From contig NZ_JAJSDQ010000009.1 of NCBI RefSeq assembly GCF_021272345.1, forward strand, positions 26,643-90,642: a stretch of 64,000 nucleotides of DNA, given 5' to 3'. This stretch comes from Ornithinimicrobium sediminis (GTDB taxonomy: Bacteria > Actinomycetota > Actinomycetes > Actinomycetales > Dermatophilaceae). Below the pieces are notes generated by a model. That model saw only the letters and a program-made list of their open reading frames with translations. It ran no database searches and was not told the DNA's origin. Of the stretch, positions 54,858 through 63,455 are shown one piece after another; position 1 is the stretch's first letter; each line of letters begins with the position of its first letter. The position numbers and the translations under genes were made by a program.

Positions 54858-55958
54858 TCAGGCGGCGGGAGGGCACCCGGGTGCGTCCCCCGCACCGGCA
54901 CGGGCCCCCGGACGACCGCGCGGAGGGCGCACCGCGTGCTGCAGCGCGCCGTCGAGCAGACGTGCCAGGGAGTAGTCCGGGTCGACCGCCAGGGCACGCT
55001 CGACAGCGACGTTGGCCAGCGTGCCCTCTCCCCTGCACCAGGCCAGGTAGCCGCACACGCTGAGCAACGGCGGCGCCACCACGGCGGGCACCACGGAGGT
55101 CAGCATGGCCACCCGCCGGCAGGCATGGTCGTCGACCTCCTCCGGCACGGGCAGCGTCCGCCGGGCCAGACCCCCACACTCCGGCGGCAGGTCGCTGAGC
55201 CGCAGCAGCCCGGGCGCCAGCACGGCCAGGACCGCGTCGCGGATGAGCACGTCGTGCAGGAGCAGCGCCAGGTCGACGACCCTGGCCGGCGACAGCTCCG
55301 GCATACCGCTGCCCTGCTCACGCAGCACCTCCCCCAGCAGGGACAGGGCCGACTCGGCGTCACACGGGACGGCCTCGGCGTCGCAGCGCAGACGCAGGTC
55401 CTCCTCGGCGGCCGCGGCGACGAGCGGGCGGAACGCCCGGAACGCGTCGCAGAGCGACTGCCGGTCCGGCAGCGGGCTGCGGCCCTGCAGCACGAAGTCG
55501 GCCACGACCGGCACGTCCTCCGCGGCCGGCAGCTCACGCCAGTGGGGCTGGGAGCCGTCCGGCTCGTCCAGGGACAGCCAGCGCCCCCCGCGCACCCGGG
55601 CCGCGCGGTCGACCACGGCACCCTCCCGCTGAGCGAGCGCCTCCGCGGCGCGCAGCAGCTCGGTGGCGTCGTCGTCGCCCTCCTCGAAGGCGATGAGCAG
55701 CACCACGTCGGGCCGCGCCTGCCGCAGCGCGACGGCGAGCGCGTCGGTCACGCTCTCGCGCTCCGGTGCGAGGTCGACGCGTGCCGTGAGCGTCACGAAC
55801 CCCGAGCCCGGCCGCCCTGGCCGCTGCTCGAGACAGACCATCACCAGCGAGTGCTGTGGCTGGTAGCCGAGCTGGTAGGGCAGGGCCACGATGCTCTCGG
55901 CCGTGCCTCGGACAGTGCTGTATGCGGTGCCGCTGCGGGCTCCCCCTGTGGTCGTCAT
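54858..55958 (-). CDS. DUF4192-domain protein
   Basis: A 366-residue member of DUF4192, found only in actinobacteria and of unknown function. Diagnostic blocks are IVALPYQLGYQPQHSLVMVC near the N-terminus and LLSVCGYLAWCRGEGTLANVAVERALAVDP near the C-terminus; the second resembles a TPR-like helix pair. It has no signal peptide. It commonly sits next to the principal sigma factor gene, as here. A 68-bp gap separates it from the EcsC gene upstream. Confidence 0.88.
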   Translation of the reverse strand: MTTTGGARSGTAYSTVRGTAESIVALPYQLGYQPQHSLVMVCLEQRPGRPGSGFVTLTARVDLAPERESVTDALAVALRQARPDVVLLIAFEEGDDDATELLRAAEALAQREGAVVDRAARVRGGRWLSLDEPDGSQPHWRELPAAEDVPVVADFVLQGRSPLPDRQSLCDAFRAFRPLVAAAAEEDLRLRCDAEAVPCDAESALSLLGEVLREQGSGMPELSPARVVDLALLLHDVLIRDAVLAVLAPGLLRLSDLPPECGGLARRTLPVPEEVDDHACRRVAMLTSVVPAVVAPPLLSVCGYLAWCRGEGTLANVAVERALAVDPDYSLARLLDGALQHAVRPPRGRPGARAGAGDAPGCPPAA

Positions 55959-56026
55959 GACCCCACCCTGGCGGGACCGCGTAGCCCGCGGAGCCGCCCG
56001 GAAGCTATCTGTGGATAACCTCGGGC

Positions 56027-56755
56027 TCAGGCCTGCGTGAGCTCCGGCACCTCGTCACGCTGTGGAAACTCGGCGCGCGCGTGGTCGGCCAGGCGCCCCA
56101 TCAGGTAGCCGTCCAGACCCGCGCCGATGACGCCACCGGCCAGGGGCACCGCACGGCCGAGCCGCCCGAGGAAGCGTGCGCCCATCTGGCTGACCAGGCG
56201 GAAGCCCACGCCCTTGCTGATCACGGCACGGGCCGCGTTCGGCACCCGGTCCAGGGCGATCTGGGCCATCTTCCCGCCGGGGACGCCGGCCTTGCGCAGG
56301 ATCTCGTTGGGGTCGGCACCCACCAGGGTCAGCGAGATCGCGGTGCGGGTGGCCGGGTCGTCCACGTCGTAGCCGCGCACGGTCATCAGCCCAGCCACCA
56401 TGCGCCCGGCCAGCACGTAGAAGCCGACGACGTTGGCAGGCAGGGCGACGGGCATCGTGACGATGCCGCCGACGCCGGTGACGAAGCCACCACCGGCGGC
56501 GAGGCGCACGTGGTCGGAGCAGATCTCGTCGATCACCTTCTCCGGGTCGGTGTGCTTCGCGCGGGCCCTCTCGACGACCTCGGCGACCGGGTCGAGCGGC
56601 CCGACCCCGTTGATGCCGTAGCCCACCATCCGGGCGACCACCCCGAGGGCGACCCGGTTGCCCCACGAACCGTCGTCGTGCTCCTTCGCGTCCTCGCGGG
56701 ACGCGACCTCCTGAGCGTCATCGTCCTGCTTGTCCTTCGACCCGAAGATGCCCAC
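56027..56755 (-). CDS. EcsC-family protein
   Basis: A 242-residue EcsC-domain protein. A charged N-terminus (KDKQDDDAQEVASRED) precedes the conserved glycine-rich amphipathic core (AAGGGFVTGVGGIVTMPVALPANVVGFYVLAGRMV) and a C-terminal GGVIGAGLDGYLMGRLADHAR. In Bacillus ecsC lies with an ABC transporter; no transporter is here, so the role is unclear. It is divergent from the 56854 gene. Confidence 0.87.
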   Translation of the reverse strand: MGIFGSKDKQDDDAQEVASREDAKEHDDGSWGNRVALGVVARMVGYGINGVGPLDPVAEVVERARAKHTDPEKVIDEICSDHVRLAAGGGFVTGVGGIVTMPVALPANVVGFYVLAGRMVAGLMTVRGYDVDDPATRTAISLTLVGADPNEILRKAGVPGGKMAQIALDRVPNAARAVISKGVGFRLVSQMGARFLGRLGRAVPLAGGVIGAGLDGYLMGRLADHARAEFPQRDEVPELTQA

Positions 56756-56853
56756 GTCGCCCTCCTGACGTCGCCTGTGGTGGCCGGACGGCCGCCCTCA
56801 TCCTGCCATCGCGTGGCGGGCGGCGCAGAACGGCAGTGCGCTAGATTCCCGCC

Positions 56854-57888
56854 ATGGGCTACCAGCAGCCGGCCACGGCGGCCGCGCGTCCCCGCAGCGG
56901 CACCGCGACGGCCCTCGGCATCCTCGCCGTCGTCCTCGGTCTGCTCGGCCTGGTGCTCGTGGTGCTCGGGGCCGTCGGGCTGGCGAACGTCGCCACGCCG
57001 AACATGCAGGGCTTCAACCCGGGCCAGTCGGTGCGCGTGGGCGAGAGCGGCATGTCGGTCTACGCCCGCAGCGACGCCGCCCGCGAGCAGACCGTCTGCA
57101 CGGCCGAGGGACGCTCGGGCCAGGTGGTCTTCGAGCGGCCCGTCAGCGCGTATGCCGTGGACGTGGCCGGGGCCGACTTCTTCGAGGTGGCCCGCAGCCC
57201 GCAGGACCTGTCCGCGGGCACCTACCAGGTGACCTGCCAGGGCACGGACGAGCCGGTCTACGCCGGGCCCTCCGCACCGACCACCACGGCGTCAGGCGTG
57301 ACGGGGCCGCTCGGCCTCGGTGCGGGTGCCGTGCTGCTGGCCCTCGCCTTGGCCCTGGGCCTCGCTGCGTTGCTGCTGCGCCGTCGCGCCTCCGCCGCGC
57401 AGCCTTCGACGGCATACCGGCTCGGCGCCGACGACCAGACCGCCTACACCCCCGGCTACCCGGGGCCGGGCTACCCGCCCGGTGGCGGGCAGCCGCAGGA
57501 CTACCCCTACGGTCCGCCTGCCGGCGGGCAGCCGCCCTACCGCGGGCAGGACCCCTACGCCGCACCGGCCGGGCCCCCGCCTCCCCCGTCGGGCAGCCCC
57601 TACCGCTCCGTGCCTCCGGTGGCCGAGCCCACCCAGCCCGTGCCCTACGGCCAGGGTGCGTGGGCCGACCCACCCCCTCGGCCTTCGGAGCAGCAGGACG
57701 AGGACGACGTGACCGAGCCACAGCGGCCTGCGGCACCCGCGAGCGACGACGACGCGTCCGCAGAGGGCGACGGCGACGCGCAGGACCGGCCCGCCTCAGG
57801 TCTCGGTTACGGCTCGGACGAGGGGGACGAGCCGTCCTCCGGCCTGGGCTACGGCCCGACGTGGACGCCGCCGGGGCCGCCGCGCTGA
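56854..57888 (+). CDS. Two-TM envelope protein with Pro/Gly/Tyr-rich tail
   Basis: A 344-residue protein. A first membrane helix (about 20-45) is followed by an exported domain of about 100 residues with a Cys pair (EQTVCTAEG and YQVTCQG). A second helix (about 153-175) precedes a long cytosolic tail rich in Pro, Gly, Tyr and Gln (PGYPGPGYPPGGGQPQDYPYG) with an acidic part and a repeated SGLGYG motif. The layout matches the smaller protein at 61129, so the two are probably related. Function is unknown; the low-complexity tail may mediate condensation or binding to coiled-coil proteins (speculative). Confidence 0.75.
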   Translation: MGYQQPATAAARPRSGTATALGILAVVLGLLGLVLVVLGAVGLANVATPNMQGFNPGQSVRVGESGMSVYARSDAAREQTVCTAEGRSGQVVFERPVSAYAVDVAGADFFEVARSPQDLSAGTYQVTCQGTDEPVYAGPSAPTTTASGVTGPLGLGAGAVLLALALALGLAALLLRRRASAAQPSTAYRLGADDQTAYTPGYPGPGYPPGGGQPQDYPYGPPAGGQPPYRGQDPYAAPAGPPPPPSGSPYRSVPPVAEPTQPVPYGQGAWADPPPRPSEQQDEDDVTEPQRPAAPASDDDASAEGDGDAQDRPASGLGYGSDEGDEPSSGLGYGPTWTPPGPPR

Positions 57889-57889
57889 G

Positions 57890-58846
57890 TCAGCCGTGCG
57901 CCTGGGGGTCGGGGTCTTCGTCGGTCCCGTCGTCGCCCTCGTCAGGGGCCGCCGAGCGCAGGAACTCCTCGAACTCCGCGCCGATCTCGTCCGCCGAGGG
58001 GAGGTCGGCCACCTGGGCCGCCAGCAGGCTGCGCCGACGCTGGCCCTCGAGGAACTGGTCGTAGCGCTTCTCCAGCTCGGCGACGGCCTCGCCGATCTCG
58101 GAAGAGGCCGCGATCTGCTGGGCAATCTCGGCGCGGTTGAGCCCCGCGGTCGCGACCAGCGCGTCGCTGGGCACCTCGAGCCGCGTCATCTCGGCGAGCG
58201 AGGTCAGGGCTGCCACGGCGGCGTCCCCGTAGGTCGCCTCGGCCAGGTAGTGCGGCACGTGCACGGCCAGGCCCATCGTGTGCAGGCCGGCCTCGCCCAG
58301 CCGTAGGTGCACGAGCGACTCGGCGCTGCCGGGCACCTGCACCTGGCCGAAGATGGCCTGGTTGCCCGGGATCAGCGAGGAGTCGCTGGCGAACCGGGTC
58401 ATCCCCACCGGCCGGGTGTGCGGCACGGCCATCGGGATGCCGTGGGCCGAGACGACGGTGCGCACGCCGAAGGCGAGGCACAGCTGGTGGACCGCCTCGA
58501 CGAAGGCCTCCCAGCGGTAGTCGGGCTCGACGCCGTGCAGGAAGAGGAAGGGCGTGCCGGTGGAGTCCTCCACGCGGTAGAGCGTCAGGCTCGGCTCGTC
58601 GATGTCGACCCACCGGTCGGAGTCGAAGGTCATCACCGGCCGGCGCGAGCGGTAGTCGATGAGCTGGTCGACGTCGAAGGAGGCCACGACACGGTGCTCC
58701 AGCGTGCCGAGGATGTGGTCGGCGATCTGGTCACGGACGCCACCGGCGTCGATGAAGCCGTCGATGGACAGGTGCAGCAGCGGCACGTGCGGTGGCTGCT
58801 GCTGCACGTCGCTCTCGAGACGGAACAGGCTCGAGTGTGTGGTCAC
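57890..58846 (-). CDS. PAC2-family protein (proteasome assembly chaperone-like)
   Basis: A 318-residue PAC2-domain protein, common in actinobacteria that carry a proteasome. Blocks: FIDAGGVRDQIADHILGTL, VVASFDVDQLIDYRSRRPVM, HGIPMAVPHTRPVGMTRFA and VHVPHYLAEATYGDAAVAAL. The C-terminal 90 residues are helical and charged. Direct role in bacteria is unproven. The stop lies one base from the end of the convergent 56854 gene. Confidence 0.9.
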   Translation of the reverse strand: MTTHSSLFRLESDVQQQPPHVPLLHLSIDGFIDAGGVRDQIADHILGTLEHRVVASFDVDQLIDYRSRRPVMTFDSDRWVDIDEPSLTLYRVEDSTGTPFLFLHGVEPDYRWEAFVEAVHQLCLAFGVRTVVSAHGIPMAVPHTRPVGMTRFASDSSLIPGNQAIFGQVQVPGSAESLVHLRLGEAGLHTMGLAVHVPHYLAEATYGDAAVAALTSLAEMTRLEVPSDALVATAGLNRAEIAQQIAASSEIGEAVAELEKRYDQFLEGQRRRSLLAAQVADLPSADEIGAEFEEFLRSAAPDEGDDGTDEDPDPQAHG

Positions 58847-58938
58847 CTGGGCTCCTCCTGCTGGGGTCGGCTGTCACGGGGTGCAACGCCGGCCACCACG
58901 CACTGATTCCGTCGGGGGTCGGTGGTAGACAGGCCCGT

Positions 58939-61083
58939 ATGACTTCTGGTGACGACGCGCAGGCAGCACCCACCGTCTTCCACGACCTGGACCGGTATGT
59001 CGCGGTCCCCCGGCTGTCGGGGCTGGCCCTGTCCCCGGACGGCTCACGGCTGGTGACCACGGTCTCCACGCTGGGGCCCAAGGGGACGAGCTACGGGAGC
59101 GCGCTGTGGGAGGTCGACCCCACCGGGGCCCGGCCGGCCTTCCGCCTCACGCGCAGCGCCAAGGGCGAGGCCGGCGCGGCGTTCTCGCACGACGGGGACC
59201 TCTACTTCACCTCCGCACGCCCCGACCCCGACGCCGCCGAGGGCGGCGACGAGCCCGTCCCCGCCCTGTGGCGCATCCCCGCCGTCGGCGGCGAGGCACG
59301 GGTCGTGCTCAGCCGGCCCGGCGGGGTCGGCGGGGTGCTGTGCGCCCGCGACGCCGAGCGCACGCTGGTGTCCGCGGGGCTCATGGCCGGCGCCCGCACC
59401 GAGACCGAGCACAAGGCCCTCAGCACGGTGCGCAAGGACGCCTCGGTCGACGCGATCCTGCACGACGGCTACCCCATACGGTTCTGGGACCACGACCTGG
59501 GGCCGTCGCACCCGGCGCTCTTCGTCGCCGAGCCCGACCCGGAGGCGACAGAGCCCACCGGCCCCACCACGGTCGACCACGAGGCGCCGCTGCGCCTGCG
59601 CCTGGTCTCCGAGGGTCTGGGCCGGGCCCTGGAGGAGCAGACGCCGGCGGTGAGCCCGGACGGCACGTTCGCCCTGACCCCGGTCACCGTCTTCCAGGCA
59701 CGCGGCGACCAGCACACGGCACTGGTGCGCATCGACCTGGCCGACGGCACCCGCACGACCGTGCTGGACGACCCCGACGGGGAGTTCTACTCCCCGCTCA
59801 TCAGCCCGGACAGCGCCAGGGCCGTGGTGGTGGCCGACTCCAAGAGCAGCCCGCAGCGGGCGCCGCATCCGCGCCTGTCGGTGCTCGACCTGGCCGGCGG
59901 GGAGCTCACTCCGCTGGCCCACGAGTGGGACCGATGGTCACGGCCGGTCGCCTGGCTGCCCGACGGCTCGGCCGTGCTCGTGGTGGCCGACGACGACGGC
60001 CGGGGACCGGTCTTCCGCATCGAGGTGGCCACCGGCGAGGTCACCCAGGTCACCCACGACGACGCGACCTACAGCGACGTCGTCGTCGCGCCCGACGGCA
60101 CCGTCGCCTACGGCCTGCGCAGCAGCTACACCTACCCCAGCGAGGTGGTCCGCATCGACCTCGCCGGTGGCGAGGTGACCCGGCTGTCCGGCCCGGTCGA
60201 GCGCCCGGAGCTGCCGGGGCGCCTGGAGGAGGTGGAGACCACGACCGCCGACGGCGTGCGGGTGCGCGGCTGGCTCGCGCTGCCGGACTCCGCGGGCCCC
60301 GCTCCCCTGCTGCTCTGGGTGCACGGCGGGCCCCTGGGCTCGTGGAACGCCTGGACGTGGCGGTGGAACCCGTGGCTGATGGTCGCCCAGGGGTATGCCG
60401 TGCTGCTGCCGGACCCGGCGCTGTCCACCGGCTACGGCCAGGACTTCATCCAGCGCGGGTGGGGCGCCTGGGGCAAGGCGCCCTACACCGACCTGATGGC
60501 GGTCACCGACGCGGTCGAGGCCCGGGAGGACATCGACGCGACGCGCACCGCGGCCATGGGCGGCTCCTTCGGTGGCTACATGGCCAACTGGATCGCCGGG
60601 CACACCGACCGGTTCAAGGCCGTCGTCACGCATGCGTCGCTGTGGGCCCTGGACGGCTTCGGCCAGACCACCGACGCGGCCTTCTACTGGCAGCGGGAGA
60701 TGACCGAGGAGATGGGTCTGGCCAACTCCCCGCACCTGCACGTCGGTGACATCGTCACCCCGATGCTCGTCATCCACGGCGACAAGGACTACCGGGTGCC
60801 GATCGGCGAGGGCCTGCGGCTCTGGTACGACCTGCTCGCCCACTCCGGGCTGCCGGCGGCGGAGGACGGCTCGACGGCGCACCGCTTCCTCTACTTCCCG
60901 CACGAGAACCACTGGATCATGGCGCCGCAGCACGCCAAGGTCTGGTATGCCGTGGTCAACGGCTTCCTGGCCCAGCACGTGCTCGGCGAGGAGCCGGCCG
61001 AGCTGCCTGCGGTGCTCGGTCGCACCCCGGCCACTCCCGCGCAGCTCGAGGCCGTGGCAGGATCGGATGAGCACGACGACTGA
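58939..61083 (+). CDS. S9-family serine peptidase (acylaminoacyl-peptidase / DPP-like)
   Basis: A 714-residue prolyl-oligopeptidase-family enzyme with an N-terminal beta-propeller (repeated LSPDGSRL, SPDSARAVVVAD, LPDGSAVLVV) and a C-terminal hydrolase domain. The triad is visible: Ser in GGSFGGYMANW (about residue 543), Asp in HGDKDYRVP (about 616) and His in HENHWIM (about 658). There is no signal peptide. It is distinct from the oligopeptidase at 240. The ATG at MTSGDDAQ lacks a strong ribosome-binding site; an in-frame upstream extension overlaps the PAC2 gene and was rejected. Confidence 0.9.
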   Translation: MTSGDDAQAAPTVFHDLDRYVAVPRLSGLALSPDGSRLVTTVSTLGPKGTSYGSALWEVDPTGARPAFRLTRSAKGEAGAAFSHDGDLYFTSARPDPDAAEGGDEPVPALWRIPAVGGEARVVLSRPGGVGGVLCARDAERTLVSAGLMAGARTETEHKALSTVRKDASVDAILHDGYPIRFWDHDLGPSHPALFVAEPDPEATEPTGPTTVDHEAPLRLRLVSEGLGRALEEQTPAVSPDGTFALTPVTVFQARGDQHTALVRIDLADGTRTTVLDDPDGEFYSPLISPDSARAVVVADSKSSPQRAPHPRLSVLDLAGGELTPLAHEWDRWSRPVAWLPDGSAVLVVADDDGRGPVFRIEVATGEVTQVTHDDATYSDVVVAPDGTVAYGLRSSYTYPSEVVRIDLAGGEVTRLSGPVERPELPGRLEEVETTTADGVRVRGWLALPDSAGPAPLLLWVHGGPLGSWNAWTWRWNPWLMVAQGYAVLLPDPALSTGYGQDFIQRGWGAWGKAPYTDLMAVTDAVEAREDIDATRTAAMGGSFGGYMANWIAGHTDRFKAVVTHASLWALDGFGQTTDAAFYWQREMTEEMGLANSPHLHVGDIVTPMLVIHGDKDYRVPIGEGLRLWYDLLAHSGLPAAEDGSTAHRFLYFPHENHWIMAPQHAKVWYAVVNGFLAQHVLGEEPAELPAVLGRTPATPAQLEAVAGSDEHDD

Positions 61084-61128
61084 GCGGTCACCAGCCCGGT
61101 GGCCCGGACCGATCGGGGGGCGCACGCC

Positions 61129-61725
61129 ATGTCCTACTCCTCAGCACCACTACCCGGCCGTGGACTGCGCCGCTGGGGTGGCGCGCTCTTCTGGATCGGT
61201 CTGGCCCTGGGGGTCGTGTCGCTCATCGCCACGGTGATCAGCGGTGTCGGCCTGGCCCGCAACGCCGAGGGGCTCGAGGACTCCCGGGCCATCATCGGCC
61301 CGACGACGGTGACCCTGCAGGCCGGCGAGGTGCGCGGCATCGTGCAGGAGTCCACCGAGTCGCCGGTGCCCGACTGCTCGGTGACCGGGCCCGACGGCAG
61401 CGACGTGCCGCTGCGGGGCTCGGGTGACCTGTCCTCGGAGTGGGGCGTGGCCGGCTTCCTGGTGGTGGCCGACTTCGAGGCGGCCCAGGGCGGGGAGCAC
61501 ACGGTCGACTGTCAGGGATCGGCCGCGACGCTGATCCCGCCCGTGGGGCTGGAGGGTCTGCTCGGCGGCGCCTTCGTCGCCTTCGCGGGGGTCATCGGGA
61601 TGGGTCTGGGGGTGACCCTGGCGCTGCTCGGCGCGGTGCTGTGGCTCATCGGCCGCTCGCAGTCCAAGAACGCCGTGCGCGGCCCGGCCGGCTACCAGGG
61701 TCCCCCTCCGCCCTACAACTCCTGA
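61129..61725 (+). CDS. Two-TM envelope protein related to the 56854 product
   Basis: A 198-residue protein with helices at about 17-40 and 145-180 around an exported domain with a Cys pair (PVPDCSVTG and HTVDCQG), and a short tail ending GPAGYQGPPPPYNS. The domain plan and the Cys spacing mirror the protein at 56854, but the tail is short. GGGGGG precedes the ATG (MSYSSAPL). It starts 45 bp after the peptidase and may be co-transcribed. Function is unknown. Confidence 0.75.
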   Translation: MSYSSAPLPGRGLRRWGGALFWIGLALGVVSLIATVISGVGLARNAEGLEDSRAIIGPTTVTLQAGEVRGIVQESTESPVPDCSVTGPDGSDVPLRGSGDLSSEWGVAGFLVVADFEAAQGGEHTVDCQGSAATLIPPVGLEGLLGGAFVAFAGVIGMGLGVTLALLGAVLWLIGRSQSKNAVRGPAGYQGPPPPYNS

Positions 61726-61789
61726 GCGCCGCACACCTTCCGGGCGCCGCGCCACTGCACACCTCGCCCTGCGCAGCTCGTTGGCGCGC

Positions 61790-62938
61790 TCACCCCTGCG
61801 GGAGCCTCCACCCGGTCGCCTGTGCCCACGCCTCGGCCCGCTCGACGGCATGCCCGGGCCACGGCTCCCACGTGGCCGCCACGTCGGCGTGTGCCCGGGG
61901 GTCTGCCGTCGCCCAGTCGCGCAGGAGCACGGCCAGCCGGCGGGCCGGGCTGCCCACCGGACGGATGTGCACGCGGGCGGGACGACCGGGGTCGCTGTGG
62001 CCGTGCACCCGCCGGTCCCAGGTGGCCGGCCCGTCGCGACCGGGAACGGTGTCCCGCCACCGGCCGGGGTAGGGCGGGAAGCCCGCGTCCGCCAGCGCCG
62101 TCGCCACCTCCGGCTGGTCCACCGCCGCCAGTGCGGGCACCACGACCTGCAGGTCGATGACGTCCTGGGCCGGCATCCCCGGCACCGCCGTGCTGCCGAC
62201 GTGCTCCACCGCCACGGCGGTCTCGCCGAGGGCCCGGCGCAGGCGGGCGCTCAGCCGGGCTGCCTGCGCCGGCCAGGTCGGGTCGGCCTCGTCGACCGGG
62301 AGCCGGTCGGTCACGCGCACGGCGACCCGGTGGCGCACGTTGTGCTCGAAGGGCACCAGCCGTCCGCCCCACAGCAGGTCCACCTGCCGCTCGAGCTCCT
62401 CGACGGTGCCGTGGTTGTCGAGCCACACGTCGGCGGCAGCACGGCGCCGGGTGTCGTCGGCCTGGCTGTCGATCCGGCTGCGTGCCTGCTGGGGGTCCAT
62501 CCCCCGCTGGTCGACCAGCCGCCGCAGCCGCTCCTGCTCGCCGACGCCGACGATGACCACGAGGTGATAGGCGGCGCCCATGTCCTTCTCGACGAGCAGG
62601 GGCACGTCGTGCACGACGACGGCGTCCGCGGGCGCGGCGGCGACCAGCTCGGCGGTGCGCCGGGCGATGCGCGGGTGCGTGATCGCCTCCAGGTCGCGGC
62701 GCGCCTGCGGGTCGCCGAAGACGACCTCCCCCAGGGTGGCGCGGTCCAGCGTGCCGTCGGCGGCGACCACGCCTGTGCCGAAGCGTGCGACGACTTGGGC
62801 CAGGCCCGCCGACCCCGCGGCGACGACCTCCCGGGCGAGACGGTCTGCGTCGACGACCACCGCGCCGTGCTCAGCGAGGCGCGCGGAGACGGTCGACTTG
62901 CCCGAGCCGATGCCCCCGGAGAGCCCCACACGCAGCAT
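61790..62938 (-). CDS. coaE: Dephospho-CoA kinase fused to a GrpB/UPF0157 domain
   Basis: A 382-residue two-domain protein. Residues 1-195 are CoaE, the last enzyme of coenzyme A synthesis: P-loop GGIGSGKST, VVDADRLAREVV, DVPLLVEK. Residues 205-382 form a GrpB (UPF0157, nucleotidyltransferase-like) domain with VEHVGSTAVPGMPAQDVIDLQ. The same fusion is known in mycobacterial CoaE. In the GrpB part the usual AKPIID lysine position reads AQDVID. The gene begins 62 bp after a terminator. Confidence 0.94.
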   Translation of the reverse strand: MLRVGLSGGIGSGKSTVSARLAEHGAVVVDADRLAREVVAAGSAGLAQVVARFGTGVVAADGTLDRATLGEVVFGDPQARRDLEAITHPRIARRTAELVAAAPADAVVVHDVPLLVEKDMGAAYHLVVIVGVGEQERLRRLVDQRGMDPQQARSRIDSQADDTRRRAAADVWLDNHGTVEELERQVDLLWGGRLVPFEHNVRHRVAVRVTDRLPVDEADPTWPAQAARLSARLRRALGETAVAVEHVGSTAVPGMPAQDVIDLQVVVPALAAVDQPEVATALADAGFPPYPGRWRDTVPGRDGPATWDRRVHGHSDPGRPARVHIRPVGSPARRLAVLLRDWATADPRAHADVAATWEPWPGHAVERAEAWAQATGWRLPQG

Positions 62939-62954
62939 GGCCCCACTGTAGGCC

Positions 62955-62995
62955 CGCCACCACCCGGCATACCCCTGAGACGCCGGGTGGTGGCG
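62955..62995 (-). terminator. Hairpin terminator after the DUF1232 gene
   Basis: A perfect 14-bp stem, CGCCACCACCCGGC (62955-62968) and its complement (62982-62995), with a 13-base loop. It is 5 bp past the stop of the 63001 gene and before coaE. There is no U-run. Confidence 0.75.
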
Positions 62996-63000
62996 TCGGC

Positions 63001-63375
63001 TCAGCGGATGACCTCGCCGGGCACCGCGTCCCGGTTGGCCTCCCAGTCGAGGAAGTCGTCGGTGAGCCGCACCAGGGTCACCGCGAGCCAGCCGACGACG
63101 ATCGCGTCGTCCGCGAGCCCGGCGACCATGAAGATCGCCTCGGGGAACAGGTCGACCGGCGAGACGACATACCCCACGGCACCGAGCATCATGGCCAGCT
63201 TGGCCATGTCGGCCCCGGCGTACTCACCCCGGCGGATGGCGCGCACCATGCGGGGCAGTGCGCCGAGGCGGGTGCCCAGGCTGTGACCGGCGGGGCTGTC
63301 GGCCGAGCGGGCGGCGGTGGCGACGGTGGCGAGGGCGCCCCAGCGCCAGGTGCGACGGGTGGCGGTGCCAGCCAT
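63001..63375 (-). CDS. DUF1232 (YkvA-like) membrane protein
   Basis: A 124-residue protein with the DUF1232 signature GYVVSPVDLFPEAIFMVAGLADDAIVVGW, two short hydrophobic stretches and a C-terminal charged helix. GAAGGAG lies six bases before the ATG of MAGTATRRT; the longer frame upstream was rejected. The family role is unknown; members are small membrane proteins. Confidence 0.88.
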   Translation of the reverse strand: MAGTATRRTWRWGALATVATAARSADSPAGHSLGTRLGALPRMVRAIRRGEYAGADMAKLAMMLGAVGYVVSPVDLFPEAIFMVAGLADDAIVVGWLAVTLVRLTDDFLDWEANRDAVPGEVIR

Positions 63376-63455
63376 GGTGTCTCCTTCGTGCTGCGGGATC
63401 GTGCGACCTGTATGACGCGCAACCGGCCGGATCGGTTCCCGCACCGACCGCGGCC

